Both the position numbers and the translations under genes were made by a program. A model generated the notes under the pieces. It was not told where the DNA came from, made no database searches, and saw only the letters and a list, made by a program, of their open reading frames with translations. From Acidobacteriota bacterium (GTDB lineage Bacteria > Acidobacteriota > Terriglobia > Acidiferrales > UBA7541), in the NCBI GenBank assembly GCA_003225315.1, contig QHZD01000017.1, positions 124,001 through 188,000 of the forward strand: 64,000 bases of DNA, written 5' to 3'. Positions 7,850-14,703 of this stretch are shown piece by piece; the stretch's first letter is position 1; every line of letters starts with the position of its first letter.

Positions 7850-9706
7850 ATGCCTTCCGCTCCGTTAAAAATTACCGTCCTTGGGTCCGGCACCTCCATG
7901 GGCGTTCCCACTCTTGGATGTCCCTGCCGCGTGTGCAAGTCGAGCGATCCCCACGATAAGCGGCTGCGCCCTTCTGTCCTGATTTCTCGCCACGGCCAGA
8001 ATGTCTTGATTGACACCACGCCGGACTTTCGCCAGCAGGCGCTCCGCATCGGACTGGAACGCCTCGACGCCATCTTGCTGACGCACGGCCACGCCGACCA
8101 CATTCTCGGTTTTGATGACATTCGCCCTTTCAATATCCGTCAACGCTCAGCCATGCCCGTCTATAGCAACGAAGAAACATTCCGGGTCATCCGGCGTGTG
8201 TTTGCCTACGTTTTCGACGACAAGCCGACCCTCAGTACCGTGCCAAGCGTAACGCTCAACACTGTTCAAAGCCCCTTTGAACTTCTCGGTATCCCTTTCA
8301 TTCCCGTTCCTCTGCTCCACGGCGAGTTGGAGGTGCTGGGTTTTCGTTTTGGGCGAGCAGCCTATCTCACCGACTTTAGCAAGGTTCCGGACTCATCGAT
8401 GGCGCTCCTGCAAGGTCTCGATGAGCTGGTGCTGGACGCGCTGCGTGATATTCCACATCCCATGCATCAAACCGTCGAGCAAGCGCTCGCGCTCATTCAA
8501 CAACTCAAGCCGCGTCGTGCCTGGTTCACACACATCGCTCACGACCTGCCTCATGCCGAGACTAACGAGCGCCTGATAAAAATGGGCTACCCTCATGTGC
8601 AGCTCGCTTACGATGGCCTCGAATTTGAAGTTCAGGCGGCCTCCGCAAATGAAATTTCACGCGAGCGGAAAGATTCGCGAGCATCGCGCGCTGCCACGGG
8701 AGGCGCGAGGTCAACCAGGCTATCCGCCTTTTCTTCTTCGCAGGCGTGGGCTTCGCGATATGCAACCTTCGGCCATACCAGCGTGCTGGCGATTGGCAAC
8801 TTCGATGGCATCCATTTGGGCCATCAGGCGATTCTTTGCGCGACGGTCGCGCGCGCCCAAGCTCTCAATGCGGTCTCCACGGCTCTGACGTTTGATCCCT
8901 CGCCGCGAAAGGTGCTCCACCCGGACTCTGCCCCGCTGCGGCTCTCGACCAACGCGCAGCGCATGGAGTGGTTCAACGCGCTCGGACTCGAAGCCGTCGT
9001 GGTTTTGCCATTCACTCTCGAGCTCGCCCGCCTCTCCCCCACCGAATTTGTCGAGCAAATTCTTGTCCGCGATCTGCATGGTAAAGCCGTTCTCGTCGGC
9101 GAAAATTTCCGGTTCGGCCATAAGCAAGCCGGCGACGTGAGCTTGCTCACCGATCTCGGTAAGAAACATGGGTTCGACGTGGTGATTGTTCCGCCGGTGG
9201 TCTATCGCGGCGAAGTCGTTTCCAGCACCATCATCCGCCGCGAAATCGCCGAAGGCGACGTGTCCCACGCCGCGCGTCTTCTAGGCCGTCCCTTCGCGCT
9301 AACAGGTGAAGTGGTCGGCGGCACGGGAACGGGCCGCCGCTTCACCTTCCCTACCCTGAACCTCGTCCCTGAACAGGAGCTGCTCCCCGCTCGCGGCGTC
9401 TACATCACGCGCACTTGCATCGAAGGCGAGTCTCGCAGTCACCGCTCCGTCACCAACATTGGCACGCGCCCGACATTCAATGGCTCGTCGCTCAGCGTTG
9501 AGACGCATTTGCTCGATAGCCAACCCGTGGGAACACCCAAGCGGATGGAAGTGCGGTTTTGGAAACGCCTTCGCGCCGAGAAAAAATTCAGCGGTCCTGA
9601 AGAGTTGCGCGCGCAGATCGCCACCGACATTACCCGCGCTAATGAGTTCTTCTCGCGCTTGCGCCATTCCCGCGCCATCCGACAGCCGACCACCGCTGGC
9701 GGTTGA
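7850..9706 (+). CDS. ribF: MBL-fold hydrolase fused to riboflavin kinase/FAD synthetase
   Basis: 618-residue single ORF with two enzymes. Residues 1 to about 258 form a PhnP/COG1235-like metallo-beta-lactamase domain with a Cys cluster C24/C26/C29 and the metal motif HGHADH (79-84). Residues 259-304 form a low-complexity Ser/Arg/Ala linker. From about 307, VLAIGNFDGIHLGHQ opens the FAD synthetase nucleotidyl-transferase domain, followed by STIIRREIAEGDV and the flavokinase domain (GTGTGRRFTFPTLNL, NIGTRPTFNG). RibF makes FMN and FAD from riboflavin. RibF is normally a separate protein of about 310 residues. No in-frame ATG occurs between the domains, so a fusion is the simplest reading. A sequencing error joining neighbours is the alternative. 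Confidence 0.88.
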   Translation: MPSAPLKITVLGSGTSMGVPTLGCPCRVCKSSDPHDKRLRPSVLISRHGQNVLIDTTPDFRQQALRIGLERLDAILLTHGHADHILGFDDIRPFNIRQRSAMPVYSNEETFRVIRRVFAYVFDDKPTLSTVPSVTLNTVQSPFELLGIPFIPVPLLHGELEVLGFRFGRAAYLTDFSKVPDSSMALLQGLDELVLDALRDIPHPMHQTVEQALALIQQLKPRRAWFTHIAHDLPHAETNERLIKMGYPHVQLAYDGLEFEVQAASANEISRERKDSRASRAATGGARSTRLSAFSSSQAWASRYATFGHTSVLAIGNFDGIHLGHQAILCATVARAQALNAVSTALTFDPSPRKVLHPDSAPLRLSTNAQRMEWFNALGLEAVVVLPFTLELARLSPTEFVEQILVRDLHGKAVLVGENFRFGHKQAGDVSLLTDLGKKHGFDVVIVPPVVYRGEVVSSTIIRREIAEGDVSHAARLLGRPFALTGEVVGGTGTGRRFTFPTLNLVPEQELLPARGVYITRTCIEGESRSHRSVTNIGTRPTFNGSSLSVETHLLDSQPVGTPKRMEVRFWKRLRAEKKFSGPEELRAQIATDITRANEFFSRLRHSRAIRQPTTAGG

Positions 9707-9809
9707 CAGTAGCCGTGGGCGTAAGGCTTGCCACTCGCCCCCTCGGCCTGCGTCTGGCGGATTTATCAGGTTGCAGGTATTGTTATATTGCAATCTGGAT
9801 GAATGAGCT

Positions 9810-10433
9810 ATGCCGAACTCCATGCGTTACTGCCAAACCTGCCGGTTCCAACTTGACAAACGCGGTTTTAAGCGCCACACCCTTTCCGCTGTTCACAGAA
9901 AGGGAAAACTGATCCGCGCCATGTTGGAGCGGAATTGCATCACCCATGCCGAAATTGCCAGACGCATCGGGCTAACGCGGGAGCGCGTGCGTCAACTAGC
10001 TCTGCAAATGGGTTTCGCCGCCGGGAGATCGCGGCACGCCATTTGCCGAATGGAGCGCCGTAGGAAAGCAATGCCGGAGTTTTTTGTGCAAGCGCAAAAA
10101 CGCGGGTTTGCAGTCGAACTGCTCGGGACGAGGAATGCTTACATAAACGGGAAACTTTGTATTCAACGGAAAGCGTGCTGGCACGACGTAGGGAGAGGCG
10201 AATACAAATATACTTACCTTAGCATTCGTCAGCCCGGAGGGCGGTTTGATATCTGCGCGTGGAAACTACCGGATGGCCGCTTTCTGATTCTGCCTAAGAA
10301 GCTGACGGGTTTCAGGCAAACAACCTTCAACCCGGAAGAGAGCGAGCACCTGGGTACTGCCAGCTCGTCGCACTACTATCGACAACATATAGAAAGATGG
10401 AGCCTGCTCGGGCGACCCCGCCGCTCGAAATGA
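9810..10433 (+). CDS. Zinc-finger/HTH protein of unknown function
   Basis: 207 residues, not a family I can name. The N-terminus has CQTCRFQLDKRGFKRHTLSA, a Cys2-His2-like spacing (C8, C11, H22, H28). Residues 46-66 (HAEIARRIGLTRERVRQLA) form a sigma-region-4/LuxR-like helix-turn-helix. The C-terminal third has a beta-rich pattern (YKYTYLSI, FDICAWKLPDGRFLILPK) of the kind seen in some phage HTH proteins with nuclease-like folds; that resemblance is an inference. There is no clear ribosome site before the ATG at 9810, and M5 at 9822 is an alternative start. It sits at the edge of an accessory island next to a transposase. Confidence 0.55.
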   Translation: MPNSMRYCQTCRFQLDKRGFKRHTLSAVHRKGKLIRAMLERNCITHAEIARRIGLTRERVRQLALQMGFAAGRSRHAICRMERRRKAMPEFFVQAQKRGFAVELLGTRNAYINGKLCIQRKACWHDVGRGEYKYTYLSIRQPGGRFDICAWKLPDGRFLILPKKLTGFRQTTFNPEESEHLGTASSSHYYRQHIERWSLLGRPRRSK

Positions 10434-10762
10434 GGCTCGGGCAATCCCCGCAACGGTGCTCCGTCCCGCCATCCCAAAGCTTGTCATCCCGAACCCGGTC
10501 GCGCACTGGCACGCGGTGCGGGCTGCAAAGAATTGGCGCGAACGGCGGTGAGGGCTGCCTGCCGCGGGCAGGGATCCGCTTTTCGTTTTCTCGCCACTCG
10601 TCACTCGCCGCGACGACCCTTTGCGTCCGCTTGCGGCGCTTTGGCTCGATCCGTCAACGCGTTCCTCAAGCGCCGGAGGCGCGTCACCCTTTTAACCCAG
10701 CCCGTTAGGGCTGGGTTAAAAGGCAAAAGAATGGCGAGCACCGTAGGTGTAGCACCTAACCC
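10434..10762. other. Intergenic region with repeat elements
   Basis: 329 bases without a convincing gene. It holds, in order, a CATTCCGA-type composite element (10482-10590), a short patch of CTCGCCA/CTCGTCA heptads (10582-10612), and palindromic repeat copy A (10667-10755) abutting the 3' end of the transposase gene. Confidence 0.7.
10667..10755 (+). repeat. REP-like palindromic element, copy A
   Basis: Three hairpins in a row: GCGCC-GGA-GGCGC (10670-10682); a perfect 16-bp stem with a GTTA loop (10688-10703 pairing with 10708-10723, core AACCCAGCCC); and GCACC-GTA-GGTGT (near 10738-10750). It lies just beyond the 3' end of the RAYT gene. Copies B and C show the same three-part layout. Confidence 0.85.
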
Positions 10763-11206
10763 CTAATCAAAAACATATTTCGGGTCAAACTCGATTCCAT
10801 GTTTCTTCAACAACGCAACAAACTCCACATCAAAATCCATTTTCTTATGATGCTCTTCCTGATTGCGTATGTACCGAATCACGATGGGAATCACCGAAGC
10901 GCTCACACTGAATGCCGCATACCCTTGCTGCCACGCGAACTTGTGACCTTCCTCACTGGCCCATCGTGACGAGTTTGCCTTGAGCGTTGCAACGGTCTTC
11001 GACAACGTCAACACCGGAGGAATCTGAATTAGGAGATGAAGGTGATCTTCCATCCCACCCACGGAATGAACATAGATATCCAGCTTTCTACAAATGCCCG
11101 TAATGTAAGCCCACAATTTGGGCCGAAATTCGGCCTCGATGGCTTTGTGCCTTCCTTTCGTACTGAACACCACATGCACCACGTTCTGCGCGTAGGTATG
11201 GGACAC
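10763..11206 (-). CDS. REP-associated / IS200-like tyrosine transposase (RAYT)
   Basis: Y1 single-strand transposase of the IS200/RAYT type, about 147 residues from the GTG at 11206. A longer frame starts at the GTG at 11215, inside the repeat. HUH motif in GGMEDHLHLLIQIP (H-L-H) and the catalytic tyrosine in YIRNQEEHHKK. The opening SHTYAQNVVHVVFSTKGRHK is typical of the family. These enzymes nick and join single strands at hairpins. It is flanked on both sides by copies of the same palindromic element in opposite orientations (copy B upstream, copy A downstream), the arrangement expected of a REPtron, so it probably mobilises or once mobilised those repeats. Confidence 0.88.
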   Translation of the reverse strand: MSHTYAQNVVHVVFSTKGRHKAIEAEFRPKLWAYITGICRKLDIYVHSVGGMEDHLHLLIQIPPVLTLSKTVATLKANSSRWASEEGHKFAWQQGYAAFSVSASVIPIVIRYIRNQEEHHKKMDFDVEFVALLKKHGIEFDPKYVFD

Positions 11207-11297
11207 GTGCCGCACCTCCGGTGCTCCGCATCTTATATACCACGCACCCAGCGCTTACGCGCCGGGCTAAACCATGTCGCGCCTCCGGCGCTCGAAC
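11207..11297 (-). repeat. REP-like palindromic element, copy B (inverted)
   Basis: Read on the minus strand it shows the same order as copies A and C: GAGCGCCGGAGGCGCG, a diverged middle hairpin around TTTAGCCC-GGCGCGTAAGCGC, then GAGCACCGGAGGTGCGGCAC. It overlaps the 5' end of the transposase frame and is oriented opposite to copy A. Confidence 0.75.
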
Positions 11298-11412
11298 GAG
11301 GATCTCACGCACCCTAGGCAGCAGTCGGGAATATCACGCGTGGCACTTTTGAGTCGACCTTCCCCCGATGTCCGCGATCCAATCGCGCGTCTATCTCGTG
11401 CTTCTCGCAAAC

Positions 11413-11497
11413 GAGCGCCGGAGGCGCGTCACCCTTTAGCCCAGCCCGTTAGGGCTGGGCTAAAACGCAAGAGAATGGCGAGCACCGTAGGTGCGGC
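11413..11497 (+). repeat. REP-like palindromic element, copy C
   Basis: Direct-orientation copy of element A: GCGCCGGAGGCGC, then the TTTAGCCCAGCCC stem with a GTTA loop, then GCACCGTAGGTGC. Relative to copy A the middle stem carries an A-T to G-C change on both arms, so the base pairing is preserved. Confidence 0.85.
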
Positions 11498-11551
11498 ACT
11501 CCCTTGTTAGGTTGAAGGAGCTCCATCTGCCATCTGGGATAGACTTGGCCC

Positions 11552-11920
11552 ATGCTCCGCCAGATTGCGCCTGTGTTCTTTACTATCGACATTCCCGCAA
11601 CGCTCGCCTATTACACCGGCAAGCTTGGCTTCGCATGTTTGGGGACGTGGCAGGATCCGCCGGTCTACGCCATCGTGGCGCGCGACCAGCAGGTGATTCA
11701 TTTCCGCTGCGCCCAGCCGCCCACACCCAACCCGGACAAATACGCGGACGAATTGCTCGACGCCTACCTGTTCGTTAAAGATGCCGACGCACTTTATGCC
11801 GAGTACGCAGCCCGAGACGTGGAATTCACTCGAGGACTTGGCAACATGCCCTGGCATTGCCGGGAGTTCGTGGTGAAGGATTGCGATGGCCGTCTGCTGG
11901 CTTTCGGCGCGAACCTGTAG
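11552..11920 (+). CDS. VOC-family (glyoxalase/bleomycin-resistance-like) protein
   Basis: 122 residues, the length of a single vicinal-oxygen-chelate domain. Paired beta-alpha-beta-beta-beta modules are visible: APVFFTIDIPATLAYYTGKLGF at the start, then VIHFRC, AYLFVKDADALYAEYAARDV and FVVKDCDGRLLAFGANL. Metal-ligand positions are not all obvious. Members include lyases, dioxygenases and antibiotic-binding proteins, so the substrate cannot be assigned. No good ribosome site is seen before the ATG. It stands between repeat copy C and the low-GC operon. Confidence 0.75.
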   Translation: MLRQIAPVFFTIDIPATLAYYTGKLGFACLGTWQDPPVYAIVARDQQVIHFRCAQPPTPNPDKYADELLDAYLFVKDADALYAEYAARDVEFTRGLGNMPWHCREFVVKDCDGRLLAFGANL

Positions 11921-12031
11921 CCTTCCAGGTTTTGTAGGGGCCGTCACTCGCCACTATTTTCTCGCTCGCCACTGCTCTTCACAGTCGATGGTCGGTCATG
12001 TCGCCGAAGGCCTGCCACCCGCCGCTTGCTT

Positions 12032-12700
12032 TTAAGATTCTCTTAGTAGTTTTTCAAGTTCACCGATGAGTTTGAGGTGTTGTTTAGTCTCAAGTGGGGC
12101 AATTGAAAAATATTGATTGCTAGTGAACGGCACTCCCCATTTTCTTTCTATTCTGCATATCGAAGGAGCAAGGGACGCACCCACATCCTCGCTCCAAAAA
12201 TTGACTGCGCCGACTTCAAATTGTCTCGCCTTACCGTCAAGAGCTTTGGCGTCTGCGCTAAGCATCTTGGAGATTACCTGCAATTTGGGATTGACTATTG
12301 AGAGTGATGCATCGAGTTCGACTGTAAGCTGGCTCAAATAGGCTTTGTTTAAATCTGACGGTAGCTGGAAACCGAATTCCCTAGTCATTAAAGATGTCAC
12401 ATCTTCCAGGAATTCAGTGGCGTCATTCGTGGAAGATGTGGTCTCCGCCGTGATTCCGTTGTTAAAGATGTTGAGGCTAACATTGAGGGGTTTCTTGGCT
12501 GAATTGGTGAATGTCCCTAAGAGAAACGTCAAAGCGGAAGTCTTCGGGTCCACGTCAAGAGGGTGTTTTGGCGGTTTTGCAAAGTTGTATCTCTCGTTTA
12601 GCTTCTTGAACACTTCCTGTAGACTGAAACCTTGAGCACTCAGAAGTTGCGGGTTAAAGACCCACATTGATCTAGCTATATCGACGTATAGAAGCTTCAC
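12032..12700 (-). CDS. Unknown soluble protein, last gene of low-GC operon
   Basis: 222 residues with no recognised family, signal peptide or membrane segment. The composition is rich in Asn, Lys, Ser and Ile. Readable stretches are LLYVDIARSMWVFNPQLL at the start, NVSLNIFNNGITAETTSST in the middle and RIERKWGVPFTSNQYFSI near the end. Alternating hydrophobic strands suggest a beta-rich fold. The start is GTG at 12700 with AAGGTGA overlapping the stop of the upstream gene, so it is translationally linked to it. Base composition is clearly more AT-rich than the flanks, consistent with acquisition. No function is proposed. Confidence 0.65.
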   Translation of the reverse strand: MKLLYVDIARSMWVFNPQLLSAQGFSLQEVFKKLNERYNFAKPPKHPLDVDPKTSALTFLLGTFTNSAKKPLNVSLNIFNNGITAETTSSTNDATEFLEDVTSLMTREFGFQLPSDLNKAYLSQLTVELDASLSIVNPKLQVISKMLSADAKALDGKARQFEVGAVNFWSEDVGASLAPSICRIERKWGVPFTSNQYFSIAPLETKQHLKLIGELEKLLRES

Positions 12701-12708
12701 TATTCACC

Positions 12709-12972
12709 TTAATGAATCACTGGAATCTTGCTAGGTATTTCGCCTTGCTGCTTTCGACTCATATCGCTAAATCCGATTGGCCCGAGTGGACTAGGTGTTT
12801 GATATGAGATCACATCAGCTTGTTTTTGGAGTAGTTCAGCTTCCTTCTTGAGTTGTTTAAGTTCTTTTTTGAGTTCGATTTGCCGCTTCTTCTCGTTCTT
12901 CCAGAGAAGCACAGTAATTGCTAGCACAACTAAGGAAGAAGCTACGGGAGCGACCCACGGTCCAACGCTCAT
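12709..12972 (-). CDS. Small membrane protein with coiled-coil tail
   Basis: 87 residues from the ATG at 12972, preceded by an excellent GAGGAG site. One transmembrane helix (about 8-24, VASSLVVLAITVLLW) is followed by a strongly charged Lys/Glu/Leu heptad helix (KKRQIELKKELKQLKKEAEL) and a short Pro/Ser-rich tail. The topology is probably N-out or a signal anchor with the coiled coil in the cytoplasm. It overlaps the upstream small gene by ATGA and is eight bases from the downstream unknown gene. Such single-helix proteins often tether or gate a partner; the partner here would be the 12032-12700 product. Inference only. Confidence 0.65.
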   Translation of the reverse strand: MSVGPWVAPVASSLVVLAITVLLWKNEKKRQIELKKELKQLKKEAELLQKQADVISYQTPSPLGPIGFSDMSRKQQGEIPSKIPVIH

Positions 12973-13154
12973 GACTCTCCTCTGTCGAATAGAATACCGC
13001 AAACTATCAGAGCTAATCCGATTGCTTCCATAATGGTCATCCACAACCAATCAATCTGACGACTAATGCTCTTTTCTAGGGGATACAAAACCAGTATTAG
13101 AATTCCAATTTCTCTCAAGGTTTCGCAGGCTGCTCGTAGTCTTTGGTCCGCCAC
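12969..13154 (-). CDS. Putative small two-helix membrane protein
   Basis: About 61 residues if the GTG at 13154 is used, 49 if the TTG at 13118. Two hydrophobic helices (IGILILVLYPLEKSI and MTIMEAIGLALIVCGILF) are separated by a short charged and Trp-containing loop. The stop overlaps the ATG of the next gene (ATGA), which is the main reason to believe in it. The upstream part of the frame crosses a palindromic sequence, so the true start is uncertain and no ribosome site stands out. Confidence 0.45.
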   Translation of the reverse strand: MADQRLRAACETLREIGILILVLYPLEKSISRQIDWLWMTIMEAIGLALIVCGILFDRGES

Positions 13155-13224
13155 GGGCGGACATTGTACATGGAAAGTACGGTAAAAGGCGGGTGGCCGC
13201 GCCTTAATTCCGAAAAACGCCTTT

Positions 13225-13258
13225 GGGTGCCGCATCCCTGCGGTTTTCAGGGTGCGGT
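13225..13258 (+). repeat. GGGTGCCGC hairpin element, copy 1
   Basis: GGGTGCCGCATCCCTG, then CGGTTTT, then CAGGGTGCGG: CCGCA/TGCGG and CCCTG/CAGGG form the stem. A related hairpin with compensating changes lies at 34123-34155. Confidence 0.65.
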
Positions 13259-13267
13259 CTTTGACTC

Positions 13268-13477
13268 TTAAGCGAAGGCGAGCCGGCCGCGCGGGGCGGG
13301 GATGGGGCGGCCAAGTTCTTTGGCGGTTTCGATCCATTCCTGAATGATGATTTCCACGTTGGCGAGAGCTTCCTTGTAAGTCTTTCCGTCGGCGGCGCAG
13401 CCGGGAAGTTCGGGAACTTCGGCGATAAACGCTTTGTCAGCCTGACTCCAGTAGATGATGATCTCGTATCTAGGCAT
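13268..13477 (-). CDS. hicB: HicB-family antitoxin
   Basis: 69-residue partial-RNase-H-fold protein of the HicB type: YEIIIYWSQADKAFIAEVPELPGCAADGKTYKEALANVEIIIQEWIETAKELGRPIP. The motif EVPELPGC-x3-G-x-T-x-x-EAL (about residues 20-38) is diagnostic. It lacks a C-terminal DNA-binding extension, as short HicBs do. It starts inside the 3' end of hicA (8-base overlap), the standard hicA-hicB layout. Its role is to bind and neutralise the HicA mRNA interferase. Confidence 0.88.
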   Translation of the reverse strand: MPRYEIIIYWSQADKAFIAEVPELPGCAADGKTYKEALANVEIIIQEWIETAKELGRPIPAPRGRLAFA

Positions 13478-13730
13478 CGGCTTCTCCCGCCAATCGGTAG
13501 TTAATTATAACATTCCGGACCTGTTTCACCTGGTACGGTTTGCACTTCCCGGAGTAAGGTTGCAAGTTAAGGATTTCGGCGACCCCGTCGCGGGAAAATA
13601 GGTGGTGGCTGCCCTTGATGCGCTCCTGAAACCCAAGGCGCTTCAGAAGCTGCACCATGCCGGAAAATGGGATGTTGGCGTCAGCGCCGCCTCGTAGAAT
13701 TTGGTCGAGAAGTTTGTTCGGTCGCGCCAT
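13470..13730 (-). CDS. hicA: HicA-family mRNA interferase toxin
   Basis: 86 residues from the ATG at 13730; upstream in-frame residues do not fit the family. It is a double-stranded-RNA-binding-like toxin that degrades mRNA. The core LLKRLGFQERIKGSHHLF carries the catalytic histidine in the GSHH motif, followed by strand IL and the ...VKQVRNVIINY helix. The length is slightly above the usual 60-80 because of an N-terminal 22-residue segment. Paired with the downstream hicB. Confidence 0.85.
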   Translation of the reverse strand: MARPNKLLDQILRGGADANIPFSGMVQLLKRLGFQERIKGSHHLFSRDGVAEILNLQPYSGKCKPYQVKQVRNVIINYRLAGEADA

Positions 13731-13803
13731 GGGGGATTGAGTGCTGAAGCGTAGCGCAAGGCTGCGACAACTGGCAAGGATGGGGTCTTTCTCCTGCCCT
13801 TTT

Positions 13804-13930
13804 CTAATTTCTATTTTCTTTTTCAAAATCCGGGGAGGGGCGGAGCTTGCCGGCGGCGAGGTCTTTCAAGGCGCGGAGGCGTGTGTCGAGTTCGGCAGGC
13901 GTCAGGCGCCTCTGGCGGTAGAGCGTGCGC
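13804..13930 (-). pseudogene. C-terminal remnant of the wHTH-HNH family
   Basis: The minus-strand reading contains RTLYRQRRLTPAELDTRLRA and LKDLAAGKLRP, nearly identical in pattern to the C-terminus of the intact HNH protein ending at 15190 (RTLYRLGRLTAAELDGRLRA). Everything upstream, including the HNH core, is gone. A CATTCCGA element (14044-14085) lies just beyond the break. A decayed third copy of the family. Confidence 0.7.
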
Positions 13931-14043
13931 GGAAACTCGGGGACGGAAACTCGGGGACAGACGGGATGTTTCCCTTGCGGTTTACCTGGAGGAAGTGGCC
14001 CCTCGAAGCTCGGGGTAAACGAGTGGCAAGGGGCGAAGCAAAG

Positions 14044-14085
14044 AAAAAACAGATTCCTCCTGCCGTGGCGGACTCGGAATGACAA
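14044..14085 (-). repeat. CATTCCGA composite element, inverted copy
   Basis: On the minus strand it reads TTGTCATTCCGAGTCC ... GGAGGAATCTGTTTTTTC, matching the ends of elements at 10482, 16619 and 51403. Confidence 0.6.
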
Positions 14086-14122
14086 TGGTGGAGCAGGACA
14101 AGCAACCACGCGAGCCGCACGG

Positions 14123-14371
14123 TTAGCGGAGTTGGTCTTCAGATTCCGGGGCGACCCGAGGGGCGTTGCGAAGGAATTTCATGAGGCCGTCGCCCTTGGC
14201 TTTTCCGGCGCGCTTCTTGAAGAAGTCCGCGGCGGTTTCAATTACACCCACCTTTTCGGCGACGGCGGCAGCGATCCACTGGTTCAGGGAGACACCGTCC
14301 TCTTTTGCGAGGCGCTGGGCGGCCTTCTTGACGGAGTTCGGAAGCTTCAATGGATAAGTAGCTCTACTCAT
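14123..14371 (-). CDS. Orphan ribbon-helix-helix antitoxin-like protein
   Basis: 82 residues from the ATG at 14371. The ribbon-helix-helix pattern is YPLKLPNSVKKAAQRLAKED followed by GVSLNQWIAAAVAEKVGVIE, as in HicB-type or Arc/MetJ-like antitoxins, with a basic C-terminal tail (FFKKRAGKAKGDG). The longer frame (from 14425) adds a poorly conserved leader. No toxin gene is adjacent. The sequence downstream is a decayed HNH fragment, so the partner may have been lost. Likely a DNA-binding repressor or antitoxin. Confidence 0.65.
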   Translation of the reverse strand: MSRATYPLKLPNSVKKAAQRLAKEDGVSLNQWIAAAVAEKVGVIETAADFFKKRAGKAKGDGLMKFLRNAPRVAPESEDQLR

Positions 14372-14454
14372 GGTTTCACGTATCATAGGATACTTCAATT
14401 GGCGCGCTGAGGAGCCTCTTTGCATCCGATGCTAGCAATGCTATCATTGCTGAC

Positions 14455-14703
14455 ATGGCCGCACTCACAATTCGGCAACTGGACCAGAAAACCAAGACCC
14501 GCTTGCGGGTTCGCGCCGCCCACCACGGCCGCTCGATGGAAGAAGAAGCGCGTGAGATCTTGCGCTCCGCTTTGACCACCTCCTCTCGGACCAAGGGAAA
14601 CCTGGCCGAGGCGATTCGCCGCCGGTTTGCGTCGTTTGGCGGAATCGAGATCTCCTTACCGCAGCGCGACGCCGTGCGCAAGGCCCCAGGATTCGAGGAG
14701 TGA
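14455..14703 (+). CDS. fitA: FitA/StbC-type antitoxin
   Basis: 82-residue ribbon-helix-helix protein: ALTIRQLDQKTKTRLRVRAA and HHGRSMEEEAREILRSAL are the hallmark of FitA-like antitoxins, with the conserved MEEEAREIL helix. The C-terminal part (about 45-82) should thread into the toxin. Its TGA overlaps the GTG start of the downstream PIN gene, giving strict coupling. Autoregulation through binding its own promoter is usual for the family. Confidence 0.88.
   Translation: MAALTIRQLDQKTKTRLRVRAAHHGRSMEEEAREILRSALTTSSRTKGNLAEAIRRRFASFGGIEISLPQRDAVRKAPGFEE

Noticed and set aside
8595-8888. Separate start for RibF in another frame
   Set aside because: That frame encodes no RibF motif, and the conserved domain continues in the MBL frame, where no in-frame ATG is available.
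12117-12341. Plus-strand small frames across the low-GC operon
   Set aside because: They are short, lack ribosome sites and run antisense to the better-supported minus-strand operon with coupled starts.
13902-14120. 72-residue minus-strand frame beside the HNH remnant
   Set aside because: Low-complexity sequence across a CATTCCGA element, with no resemblance to the HNH family apart from the neighbouring frame.
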